Assembly (NCBI RefSeq): GCF_000003815.2
Contig: NC_049980.1
Coordinates: 4,262,742 to 4,326,741, forward strand
Reading direction: 5' to 3'
Origin: Branchiostoma floridae
Lineage: Eukaryota > Chordata > Leptocardii > Amphioxiformes > Branchiostomatidae
DNA: 64,000 nucleotides
Under the pieces are notes generated by a model, which was not told the origin of the DNA, did not search any database, and worked only from the letters and a program-made list of their open reading frames with translations. How positions within the stretch are numbered: position 1 is the stretch's first letter; each line of letters starts with the position of its first letter. This document shows, in pieces, positions 1 through 10,765 of this stretch. Both the position numbers and the translations under genes were made by a program.

Positions 1-267
1 TTCATTAATTCATTCTTGCATTCCTTGACCACACGTGTAATTGGCCATCAACCTTATGACGTAATGCACAGATTTCGTACTCATACTATTGCATATGTAG
101 TAACTGGCGAGTTTGTTTCGCTGAATATCTACACGTAGCTGTTATCTTCTGCACTTGGCGATTCAGGATTTTCGAGTAGGACAGGCCATAAAACAATTCA
201 AAACCGCAAGTACGTGATCAACATAGCCACTAGAATATCAAAGACCCGCCGAAATTGCAAGAAAGCT

Positions 268-420
268 GTTTATTACCTTCGCCACGAAGGTTATGTTTTG
301 GGTCGTGCTATGGTCGAGCGGCTGTGGACGTTTTGGTGCATAACTCAAAAAGCTCTTGATGGATCTTCATGATATTTTGGAGATGCGTAGATTTCGGGGT
401 AACAAAGATCATGTTTAATC
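268..420 (+). repeat. Dispersed repeat family N, copy 1
   Basis: This is a degenerate copy of a repeat also found at 13090-13350 and 51290-51990. It opens with a short hairpin (ACCTTCGCCACGAAGGT) followed by TTATGTTTTGGGTCGTG. It then reads ATAACTCAAAAAGCTC and a segment ending in a GATATTTTGG-like motif. The other copies carry a GT microsatellite between these two parts. It is non-coding, and its transposition class is not clear from the sequence. Confidence 0.5.
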
Positions 421-2429
421 AGGATATCCTGGCGTCTTCCTACGGTTTTGCAGAAGGACATCTGGATTTGAGATCTAGTTCGATATACGATGTGACGTGC
501 CTAGAGATAGCAAGTATCATATTCGCGTAGCGACATATTTCAAATTTTCACTTTGAACTTGATACTTCAAATCTTGATGACAGATCTCACTGAAAGACGT
601 CTTATGTTCTTCGTAGCGCGCCTTGAAGAAAGCGGCAGGCGCCAAGACAAGATAGTCGGCGATCTTGGCGCGCCTCGCGTTCTTAAAATTCGGCGGGAAC
701 AATTTGAAAACGGTAAGCATATATGCCCTTGTGCTAGGATTGCATTTCCAAACGAGAGCCCGACCGGGCTGTTTGGGGGCAATGAAAAATGAAAAATTAT
801 ACCTAGAAATAAACACAATTCATGCCCACGACTCTTCTTTTCGCGCTGTGTGTAGTTTGGTGTCTTTTATTCTGCTTCTTCAAAATATTGATGATACACC
901 CAATCCGACAGATAAATCAAATTGCATACTGAAAAAAATATAACCCTAATTCTGTACAAGTAGATAAATATATTAAAGAATGTTTAGACTTATGAACCAG
1001 TAGTGTAAAATGACTCAACTTGTTGATTGATTCACATCTCTCTACACACTTACATAGAGGTTAATACATTGGTATACTTGTATAGTTATAGTAGACATTG
1101 AGAAAGTCGCAGTACTTCTCTTGCTTTAATAGGAAAGGGCGGCCGGATACATTTTTTCGAATTTTTTAGCGTTTTTGTACCAAAAATTTGGTGTTAAAAC
1201 TTCCGAAATACTAAAGTTTAGTTATATTCTATGTTCAGACAAGACGTTTGATATATATTTCAGACATAGACGTTTGATATATTTATTTGCAGGGCATGTC
1301 TTGAGCAAAGGGTGAAAAAAGGGGGGAGACACAAGATACCGTAGTAGCACACGTTCTTGTCGAGCCGTGCGTGTGTGAGATTTTAGCAGGATTCCTAACC
1401 GGCTGGAGCCGACGGTTTGATGGGAGTTTACGGCGAGGTGTGAAGAGGTGACGGGCAAAGGGTCGCCTTGGCCCCGGGAGGGTCGTGCCTCAACCCCCGT
1501 AAATTCTACAGCACCGCGCGGTGGAAACCTAGCTCGACTTTCCTAGCATAAAAGCGTATTTGTTTTTAACTGTCATATGACAGAAAATTTGCTCACCTCG
1601 AATTTTCGGTCGCACTTCCGTCGACCTTCGTCAGGAGTGATGATTCAATTACCCTGAGCACGTGACTTGAAGACACATTACTCGAGTAACGAATCATAAA
1701 TGCCTGGCAGGCGGTATCGACTCTTCGTCTTTGTTAAGTGTCGGCTGGTGTGCCCTTATGTAGATGGCCTCCTTAATTTACCCCCCTCGCGAAGTAATCC
1801 AGTTCAGTTACCAAATATTTGTGCTTTGTCCAAGGTGATAAAATGTCCCGGTGATTCAATATTAATGTCCTGCTTTCCTACCTTTTACTGTAGTCGGAAC
1901 CACAACCTTGAATTGGCATGGAGCACAAGATCGCAATTTTTTCTCTAAAACGCAAGCTGCTTTCGGATTCTATGATCCAGTTATGTTTTCCCCGGTAGGG
2001 AAAACATATTGTTTTTGCTGCAGCTGGTGTCATTCTTCTTCACAGTCTTCTTCTTCTGTCATGAACCAATAAGAGCCAAGAGGACTGCCTCGAACCAATC
2101 ATAGATTAGCATGTACTCCGTACAGAAAATATGAACAGATCATTAACTGTTGAGCACATATGAACAATTACAGGTTTATGATAGCAAATATATAGGGCGA
2201 ACCTAATGGTATAGTATTGACTATATAGTGTGTGAGTAGTTTGACAAAGGGCTACAAGGAAAGGTTCTGCATTTTCCAAGAAAATGCTGTATTTCTGGTT
2301 TGCAGTGAATTTCGATGTTATCTGAAGAATCCGTCAGTCATCCCGTGATTTTTCCCGCCATATCTTTGCCCTTGACCTGACCTCTAGCGATGGCTGCTAT
2401 TCTTAGGCTTAGGTCACATTTCTTAGGCT
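421..2429. other. No gene recognised; includes one dispersed-repeat copy and a small hairpin
   Basis: No exon-like coding segment or recognisable protein motif was found on either strand. 740-885 resembles 21930-22065: both have an AAACnAGnGCCC..CGGGCTGTTTG core followed by GTGTAGTTTGGnGTCTTTT. A third, weaker relative lies at 2430-2575. At 1982-2008 there is a small hairpin with 11-base arms (TATGTTTTCCC and GGGAAAACATA). The open frames here are under 100 codons and look like chance. Confidence 0.5.
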
Positions 2430-2790
2430 TAGGAAAAATTAAAATATGTTCCTAGAAATATACACAAATTACGCCCGTGAATCCTATGTTGACATTTTGT
2501 GTATTTTGATGGCTGTTGCATGATTCTTTTCGCTCTCCCGAAGGTGACCGGCCGGGCCCCTGTTTGCAAATGTGACCTAAGCGTAAGACCGGCCCGAGAC
2601 GTGGTCAGAGTCGGCGGGCAGACATGCCCAGCATGTGGCGGGGAGGCGCCAGGCGTGTCCCGATGAAATATACGATCACGGGCAAGCTAGGATCAATAGA
2701 CATCGCATCCTGCCGCCATGTTGTGTTAGTCATCATACTGGTCATCTTTTCACATCTCCTCTCAACTTACTCTAACCTATCGTGCCAACA

Positions 2791-2970
2791 GTTCACTTTT
2801 ATCCGCGGGGTAACCTATATCCGTTGTATTTAAAAGCTGGGTATTTAGGGATATCAAGTCGACGAATGGTGTTTTTTAGATATGTTCAAAATGCTGCGGT
2901 TTGAAACCAACTCCGTCGACTTGATGTCCCTAACAACGAATTTAGGTTACCCGCCGGATAAAGGTGAAGT
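2791..2970. mobile_element. Palindromic MITE, family B, copy 1
   Basis: This is a foldback element. The left arm reads ACTTTTATCCGCGGGGTAAC and the right arm is its inverse, GGTTACCCGCCGGATAAAGG. The inner arms GGGATATCAAGTCGACG and CGTCGACTTGATGTCCC also pair. The same palindrome occurs at 56743-56935 and 59791-59990, with a fragment at 30187-30232. There is no coding capacity, so it must be moved by an enzyme from elsewhere. The superfamily is not assigned. Confidence 0.75.
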
Positions 2971-2984
2971 AGTATTAGCCTGGG

Positions 2985-3205
2985 CACCAGTGAGTGAGTG
3001 AGAGAGCAAGTGAGTGAGTGAGTGAGTGAGTGAGTGGGTAAGTGAGTGAGTGAGTGAGTGAGCAAGCGAGTGAGTGAGTGATCAGTGAGTGAGTGAGTGA
3101 GTGAGTGAGTGAGTGAGTGAGTGAGCAAGCGAGTTAGTGAGTAAGCAAGCGAGTATCGTGAGTGAGTGTGCGTGTGAGTAAGTGAGTGAATCAGTGAGTT
3201 ACGTA
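2985..3205. repeat. (GTGA)n microsatellite
   Basis: A tetranucleotide GTGA array with occasional GCAAGC and other interruptions. It begins immediately right of the family B element. Its translations, such as the THSLTHSL frame on the minus strand, are artefacts of the 4-base period. A second GTGA/GAAT array lies at 52609-52742. Confidence 0.95.
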
Positions 3206-3728
3206 TTATAGTAGACAAGAAAGCCAACACTGTGACTATTACTATTGCTAGCACCTACCACCACTACATTTCCCCAAAATGCTTCCTGCGATTAAACAGA
3301 TAAATGTTTAATGCGCTTCTACAAATCATAGACAGGGGGCGCTGTTGAGACACCTGTAGGTGTGCGCGTAACATCCCAAAACATACGACGTCAGCGTTCT
3401 TTTCATCAAAAGCCTTCAAAGATCGTACATCTGCTCGAGTGTGCAGCAGTAGACAGAAGGACGAGTAAAAGACGATGTGTTTAATGAAATCACGTCAAAG
3501 CCCCAATAAAAACAGTTTGACTTCTCTATAAGGGTGGAAGTTCGCTCCGGTGTACGGTTGCCCGACCAATCCGTTAGCTTCGCAGCTTGTCGTCCCCAAA
3601 GCCAAGTGCAGTCCCAATGTGTACATCCTGTGTAGGGTTAACGTGCCACAGACGGACACACAACCTCACCTGCGGCGTCCGCTACCTTCCTTCTACGTTC
3701 ACACGGCCGCAAAGTTCAAGTTCAACCC

Positions 3729-4235
3729 TAACGATTCAGCTGTTCTCCATATATTACCTTGACCTCTGACCCTTTAATTCCTACCTAGCCCTACTGTAAG
3801 AGTGCGCAAAATTAATGCCTTCTTGTCCTTTGAAGTTCGTTTTCGAGAAGAAACTCTTGTCTTCCGTTTCTTGGTTGTGTACGGTTCACCTTGTCGCCTA
3901 ACAATTCAGCTATTCTCCATATCCAACCTTGACCTCTGACCCCTTAAATCCTACCTAGCCCTACCGTAAGAGTGTGCAAAATTAACGCTTTCTTGTCTTC
4001 GAAGGTCGTTTTCGAGAAAAACTCTTGCCTTCCATTTCTTGGTTGTAGGGTCGCCTAACAACTCAGCTGTTCTCCATATCCAAACTTGACCTCTGACCTC
4101 TTAATTCCTACGTAGCCCTACCGTAAGAGTGCACCAAATTAACGCCTTCTTGTCTTTGAAATTAGTTTAAGAGAAAAAAAACTCTGGTGTTCCGTTCCTT
4201 GGTTGTACACGGTTCACCCTGTCGCCATTTTTCAT
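3729..4235. repeat. Three tandem ~165-bp units with DR1-like motifs
   Basis: Three diverged direct repeats, with matching landmarks near 3741, 3911 and 4069 (spacings about 170 and 158 bases). Each contains a CTCCATAT stretch, a TGACCTCTGACC motif, CCTAGCCCTACNGTAAGAG and a TTTCTTGGTTGT-like end. The TGACCTCTGACC motifs lie at 3760-3772, 3930-3942 and 4087-4099. They fit the reverse of a nuclear-receptor DR1 site (AGGTCAnAGGTCA). Function is not shown. Confidence 0.85.
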
Positions 4236-4627
4236 CGCCGGACCGGAGTTTGGGATTACCGGGTTCAACGCCAAGTTGTCCCGGCGGTAAGAATGGGTTT
4301 AGCACGCCTTGGTGCGATCCGACATGCCGCTGGTGTTTCTTCATTTACGGATAGATCTATCTAGCATTGATCAATATGCAACCTTCGTATGTAGTACCTT
4401 TCTAGGCCACACCAATTTTATTTGTTTCTTCTCGGATTGTTTTAGAAAAAAAATGGACCGGCAAGTCGAAAATAAAACTATTTTTTCAAAAGGTCTGGGG
4501 TTGAGATATATGGCTTAAATAACACAAAAAACAACAGCTTGATGATTTTAATGGCATGTTTTGTACAAATCATCCCTTCTTTTGATTTGTTACTAATGTT
4601 ACGAACGTTAGCGTTACCAACTAATCT

Positions 4628-4668
4628 TAACTGTGAGACTGCTACCAATTGAGCTATAGGGACATTCT
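4628..4668 (-). mobile_element. tRNA-like SINE head fragment (minus strand)
   Basis: Read on the minus strand it begins TGTCCCTATAGCTCAATTGG and continues TAGCAGTCTCACAGTTAAG. It is nearly identical to the 5' head of the SINE at 34857. It contains an A-box-like TAGCTCAATTGG and is truncated before any B box. Confidence 0.6.
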
Positions 4669-4820
4669 AGAGGACTAATAAACTTCATCACAAACCCAAT
4701 AGAGTCTTGGGGTGGATTATTTTGGACTTATCCCAGATTTCCGGCTTAACCGCATCTAATCCATCAAATAGAAAAGACAACAAGATTACATTCATGTGCT
4801 TACGTTTGTAATTCCATGGA

Positions 4821-5087
4821 ACTAATCTTATTATCCAAAAAGTAGTTACTCAAGCAGCTGGATATGATTTTGGAAATGGTCAGACGTCTCAGGTAGTATC
4901 CACTACCTTTTGCCAGTGATACTGAGCAGATTTGTTCAGAGTTAGGTACAAAACCTGTTCTACAATAGATCTGGTCAGAGTCTCTGACGAAAGGTAGTGG
5001 ATGTTATCTAAAACGTCTGATCGTTTCCAAAATCATATCCAGTTGCTTGAGTAACTGCTATTTGGTGTATCTTATTTCCTGGATGTC
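4821..5087. mobile_element. Palindromic MITE, family A, copy 1
   Basis: Long inverted arms: the left arm contains TTACTCAAGCAGCTGGATAT, then TTTTGGAAATGGTCAGACG and TAGTATCCACTACCTT. The right arm is the complement, ending CAGTTGCTTGAGTAACTGC and CTGGATGTC. Related copies are at 18857-18976 (left arm only), 55072-55347 (interrupted), 56953-57250 (complete) and 63370-63478 (very short). There is no open frame of interest. Superfamily not assigned. Confidence 0.8.
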
Positions 5088-5224
5088 AAACCTTCATTGA
5101 CCTAAATCTTGTTTCGTCAAATAGAGGAGAACTCTCTTCATTATGTACAAGTAGAGTCAAGTGAACAAAGCTTACAGCTAGCCTGGTAGGGTTTAGGTCG
5201 CCTTTGGTGTGCCAAGTCCTTCGA

Positions 5225-5650
5225 TGTTATGCAACCTGTTGACCATGGCCTTCTGAACTTTTCCTGACTACCATGGATGGGTGTTGAGCCCCTGTCACAT
5301 ATTGCCAACCATGGCCTTCCAACCTTCTCCAGACCATGGTTGGAAGTTGTAACGTCCCTGTCACACATTGCCGACAACCATGGCCTCCAGACCATGGTTG
5401 GTAGTTTCGCAAATGTGACACATAGCCGACCATGGCCTCCCAACCTTCTCCAGACCATGGTTGGGAGTTGTAACGTCCCTGTCACACATAGCCGACAACT
5501 ATGGCCTCCAGAACATGGTTGGTGGTTCACAAATGTGACACATAGCCGACCATGGCCTCCCGACCTTCTCCAGACCATGGTCGGGAGTCAAACCCTTTTC
5601 ACACATAGCTGACCATGGCCTCCCGACCTTTTATTTCCAAACCCATGGTA
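5225..5650. repeat. ~121-bp tandem repeat rich in CCATGG palindromes
   Basis: About 2.7 copies of a ~121-base unit, each made of two related ~60-base halves. Every half has CCATGGCCTCC and a CAGACCATGGTTGG-type palindrome, followed by TGTCACACAT or TGTGACACAT. Both strands stay open across part of it, giving spurious repetitive frames. Confidence 0.85.
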
Positions 5651-6139
5651 AGGAGTTCGTCGGGAGCCAGGTCGTCTGTGTTTTGGAGTTGGTCGACGTT
5701 TTTTTTTTAAGTCGTCTCTGCCATCCCACTATAAATGTTGAAAAATCAAAGTTGCATTTTCTTGGATCATGGATGTTATCGGAGGACCAAACAAGAGCTA
5801 GAATAGGATGGATATTCCAGCGGCTACTCCCAACCTTGGTTGGGGAGTTGTCGAGAGAAAGTCGTGGAACAGTCCTAAGTTTCCATCGTTTGCCTACAAA
5901 TTTAATCAAAGTGTGTTGCTATACCGATTGGACAATGCTGGTACGGAGTGTTGTGAGACGAATTTAGAACACTATAAGGGTGTTTCTTAGCTCTTAACAG
6001 GCAGCACATTCTTACCATAAAATCACATGTATAAGGACTGCATGAGAATGTACTTGATGCTTTCTTCTGTCCGACAGACTTTCACACATGTGGTTCTCGG
6101 TGCCCCCCACGGACAGGGATTTTCCACACATGCCAAGTT

Positions 6140-6613
6140 TAACGGCAGGTGCCGAAATAACGTTAGTCTTACAGAGAGTCTGTCAGCATTGGTAGCAAGC
6201 GGAATTCCGGAATCACAGGTGCCGTGACAACCTTAGTCTTAGAGAATAACCTCGCTATCAGACTTCACCGCAGGCGACGAAATAAAGTTAGTCTAACAGG
6301 ATGTCTGTTTTTTGAGTAGCAAAGTAAACGACCTTATAAGTCTTAGAGGTTAACCTCGCTATCAGGCTCCACAGCAGGTGCCGAAATAACGTTAGTCTTA
6401 CATGGAGTCTGTTAGCATCAGTAGCAAGTGGAATACCGGAACCACAGGTGCCAAAACGACCTTATTAGTCTTGGAGGTTAACCTTGCTATCAGGCTCCAC
6501 AGCAGGTGCCGAAATAACGTTAGTCTTACGGGGAGTCTGTTAGCATCGGTAGCAGGCGGAATACCGGAACCACAGGTGCGGAAACGACCTTATTAGTCTT
6601 AGAGGTTAACCTG
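6140..6613. repeat. ~128-bp tandem repeat, about 3.7 copies
   Basis: The landmark GCAGGTGCCGAAATAACG recurs at 6145, 6374 and 6502, with a diverged version (GCAGGCGACG) at 6270. Spacings are 125, 104 and 128 bases. The last unit runs directly into the 22-bp minisatellite at about 6613. Confidence 0.85.
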
Positions 6614-9600
6614 TTCTCTGTTGCTTCCTGTTCTCTTCTCTGTTGCTACCTGATCTATACTCTGTTCTACCTGTTCTGTACTCTGTTGCTACCTGTTTTG
6701 TACTCTGTCGCAGCCTGTTCTGTTCTGTTCTCTATTAATACCTGCTTTGTTCTCTGTAGCTACCTTTTTTGTTCTCTGTTGCTACCTGATCTGTTCTCTC
6801 TTGTTACCTGTTCTGTACTCTGTTGCTACCTGTCCTGTTCTCTGTTGCTACTTGTTCAGTTCTCTGTTGTTACCTGTTCTGTTCTCTGTTGCTACCTGTT
6901 CTGTTTTCTGTTGCAACTGTTCTGTACTCTGTTGCTACCTTTTTTGTTCTCTGTTGATACCTGTTCTGTTCTCTGTTTTTCCTGTACTCTCTTTTACCTG
7001 TTCTGATATGTTATGTCTTGCAATATGTTCTGATCTGTTGCGCTGGTACTGTTCTCTGTTGCTATCTGTTCTGTCCTCTGTTGCTACCTGTTCGGTTCTC
7101 TGTTGCTACCCGTGTCGTTCTCTGTTGCTACCCGTGTCGTTCTCTATCACGGTTACCTGTTCTATACTCTGTTGTTACCTGTTCTGTTCTCTGTTGCTAA
7201 CTGCTCAGTTCTCTGTTGCCACCTGTTCTGTTCTCTGTTGCTACCATTTCTGCTCTCTGTTGCCACCTGTTCTGTTCTCTGTTGCTACCTGTCCTGTTCC
7301 CTGTTGCTACCATTTCTGTTCTCTGTTGCCACCTGCTCTGTTCTCTGTCGCTACCGGTTCTGTTCTCTGTTGCTACCATTTTTGTTCTCTGTTGCCACCT
7401 GTTCTGTTCTCTGTCGCTACCTGTTCTGTTCTCTGTTGCTACCTGTTCTGTTCTCTGTTGCCATCTGTTCTGTTCTCCGTTGTTACCTGTTCTGCTCACT
7501 GTTGCTACCTGTTCTGTTCTCTGTTGCTACCTGTTCTGTTCCCTGTTGCTACCTGTTCTGTTCCCTGTTGCTACCTGTTCTGTTCCCTGTTGCTACCATT
7601 TCTGTTCTCTGTTGCCACCTGTTCTGTTCTGTTCTCTGTTGCTACCTGTTCTGTTCTCTGTTGCTACCTGTTCAGTTCTCTGTTGCCACCTGTTCTGTTC
7701 TCTGTTGCTACCTGTTCTGCTCTCTGTTGCCACCTGTTCTGTTCTCTGTTGCCACCTGTTCTGTTCCCTGTTGCTACCATTTCTGTTCTCTGTTGCCACC
7801 TGCTCTGATTCTCTGTCTGCTACCGGTTTCTGTTCTTCTGTTGCTACCATTTTTTGTTCTCTGTTGCCACCTGTTCTGTTCTCTGTCGCTACCTGTTCTG
7901 TTCTCTGTTGCTACCTGTTCTGTTCTCTGTTGCCATCTGTTCTGTTCTCCGTTGTTACCTGTTCTGCTCACTGTTGCTACCTGTTCTGTTCTCTGTTGCT
8001 ACCTGTTCTGTTCCCTGTTGCTACCTGTTCTGTTCCCTGTTGCTACCATTTCTGTTCTCTGTTGCCACCTGTTCTGTTCTCTGTTGCTACCTGTTCTGTT
8101 CTCTGTTGCTACCTGTTCTGTTCTCTGTTGCCACCTGTTCTTTTCTCTGTTGCTACCTGTTCTGCTCTCTGTTGCTACCTGTTCTGTTCTCTGTCGCCAC
8201 CTGTTCTGTTCCCTGTTGCTACCATATCTGTTCTCTGTTGCTACATGATCTATTCTCTGTTGCTACCTGTTCTGTTCCCTGTTGCTACCTGTTCTGTTAT
8301 CTGTTGCTACCTGTTCTGTTCTCTGTTGCAACCTGTTCTGTTCTCTGTTGCCACCTGTTCTGTTCCCTGTTGCCACCTGTTCTGTTCCCTGTTGCCACTT
8401 GTTCTGTTCTCTGTTGCCACCTGTTCTGTTCTCTGTCGCCACCTGTTCTGTTCTCTGTTGCCACCTGTTCTATTCTCTGTCGCTACCTTTTTTGTTCTCT
8501 GTTGCTACCTGTTCTGTTATCGGTTGCAACCTGTTCTGTTCTCTGTTGCTACCTGTTCTTTGCTTGGTGTTACCAATTCTGTTATCTGTTGAAACCAGGT
8601 CTGTTCTCTGTTGCCACCTGTTCTGTTCTCTGTTGCTACCATTTCTGCTCTCTGTTGCCACCTGTTCTGTTCTCTGTTGCTACCTGTCCTGTTCCCTGTT
8701 GCTACCATTTCTGTTCTCTGTTGCCACCTGCTCTGTTCTCTGTCGCTACCGGTTCTGTTCTCTGTTGCTACCATTTTTGTTCTCTGTTGCCACCTGTTCT
8801 GTTCTCTGTCGCTACCTGTTCTGTTCTCTGTTGCTACCTGTTCTGTTCTCTGTTGCCATCTGTTCTGTTCTCCGTTGTTACCTGTTCTGCTCACTGTTGC
8901 TACCTGTTCTGTTCTCTGTTTCTACCTGTTCTGTTCCCTGTTGCTACCTGTTCTGTTCCCTGTTGCTACCTGTTCTGTTCCCTGTTGCTACCATTTCTGT
9001 TCTCTGTTGCCACCTGTTCTGTTCTCTGTTGCTACCTGTTCTGTTCTCTGTTGCTACCTGTTCTGTTCTCTGTTGCCACCTGTTCTTTTCTCTGTTGCTA
9101 CCTGTTCTGCTCTCTGTTGCTACCTGTTCTGTTCTCTGTCGCCACCTGTTCTGTTCCCTGTTGCTACCATATCTGTTCTCTGTTGCTACATGATCTATTC
9201 TCTGTTGCTACCTGTTCTGTTCCCTGTTGCTACCTGTTCTGTTATCTGTTGCTACCTGTTCTGTTCTCTGTTGCAACCTGTTCTGTTCTCTGTTGCCACC
9301 TGTTCTGTTCCCTGTTGCCACCTGTTCTGTTCCCTGTTGCCACTTGTTCTGTTCTCTGTTGCCACCTGTTCTGTTCTCTGTCGCCACCTGTTCTGTTCTC
9401 TGTTGCCACCTGTTCTATTCTCTGTCGCTACCTTTTTTGTTCTCTGTTGCTACCTGTTCTGTTATCTGTTGCTACCTGTTCTCTTCTCTGTTGCTACCTG
9501 TTCTTTGCTTTGTTTTACCAATTCTGTTATCTGTTGAAACCAGGTCTGTTCTCTGTTGCCACCTGTTCTGTTCTCTGTTGCTACCATTTCTGCTCTCTGT

Positions 9601-10765
9601 TGCCACCTGTTCTGTTCTCTGTTGCTACCTGTCCTGTTCCCTGTTGCTACCATTTCTGTTCTCTGTTGCCACCTGCTCTGTTCTCTGTCGCTACCGGTTC
9701 TGTTCTCTGTTGCTACCATTTTTGTTCTCTGTTGCCACCTGTTCTGTTCTCTGTCGCTACCTGTTCTGTTCTCTGTTGCTACCTGTTCTGTTCTCTGTTG
9801 CCACCTGTTCTTTTCTCTGTTGCTACCTGTTCTGCTCTCTGTTGCTACCTGTTCTGTTCTCTGTCGCCACCTGTTCTGTTCCCTGTTGCTACCATATCTG
9901 TTCTCTGTTGCTACATGATCTATTCTCTGTTGCTACCTGTTCTGTTCCCTGTTGCTACCTGTTCTGTTATCTGTTGCTACCTGTTCTGTTCTCTGTTGCA
10001 ACCTGTTCTGTTCTCTGTTGCCACCTGTTCTGTTCCCTGTTGCCACCTGTTCTGTTCCCTGTTGCCACTTGTTCTGTTCTCTGTTGCCACCTGTTCTGTT
10101 CTCTGTCGCCACCTGTTCTGTTCTCTGTTGCCACCTGTTCTATTCTCTGTCGCTACCTTTTTTGTTCTCTGTTGCTACCTGTTCTGTTATCTGTTGCTAC
10201 CTGTTCTCTTCTCTGTTGCTACCTGTTCTTTGCTTTGTTTTACCAATTCTGTTATCTGTTGAAACCAGGTCTGTTCTCTGTTGCCACCTATTCTGTTCTC
10301 TGTTGCTACCTGTTCTGTTCTCTGTTGCTACCTGTTCTGTTCTCTGTCGCCACCTGTTCTGTTCCCTGTTGCTACCATATCTGTTCTCTGTTGCTACATG
10401 ATCTATTCTCTGTTGCTACCTGTTCTGTTCCCTGTTGCTACAATTTCTGTTCTCTGTTGCTACATGATCTGTTCTCTGTTGCAACCTGTTCTGTTCTCTG
10501 TTGCCACCTGTTCTGTTCCCTGTTGCCACCTGTTCTGTTCTCTGTTGCCACTTGTTCTGTTCTCTGTTGCCACCTGTTCTGTTCTCTGTCGCCACCTGTT
10601 CTGTTCTCTGTTGCCACCTGTTCTATTCTCTGTCGCTACCTTTTTTGTTCTCTGTTGCTACCTGTTCTGTTATCTGTTGCTACCTGTTCTCTTCTCTGTT
10701 GCTACCTGTTCTTTGCTTTGTTTTACCTATTCTGTTCTCTGTTGAAACCAGTTCTGTTCTCACAA
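6614..10765. repeat. 4.1-kb minisatellite of 22-bp units with higher-order repeats
   Basis: About 189 copies of a 22-base unit with core TGTTGCTACCTGTTCTG; variants use GCCACC, TCGCTACC or TACCATTT. Because 22 is not a multiple of three, three units (66 bases) make a 22-residue peptide period. The unit has no forward stop in any phase, so all three + frames stay open for hundreds of codons. The frames are circular permutations of one Cys/Leu-rich repeat (for example CSVLCCYLFCSLLLPV). The rare variant ACCATATCTG recurs at 8221, 9166, 9891 and 10374 (spacings 945, 725, 483, each one base short of 43, 33 and 22 units). This shows block duplications within the array. I do not regard any frame here as a gene: there is no splice context or non-repeat domain, and the permutation pattern is what a 22-base array must produce. 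Confidence 0.95.

Noticed and set aside
2886-3254. Minus-strand frame with THSLTHSL repeats, and a similar one at 52591-53172
   Set aside because: Translation of the GTGA tetranucleotide array.
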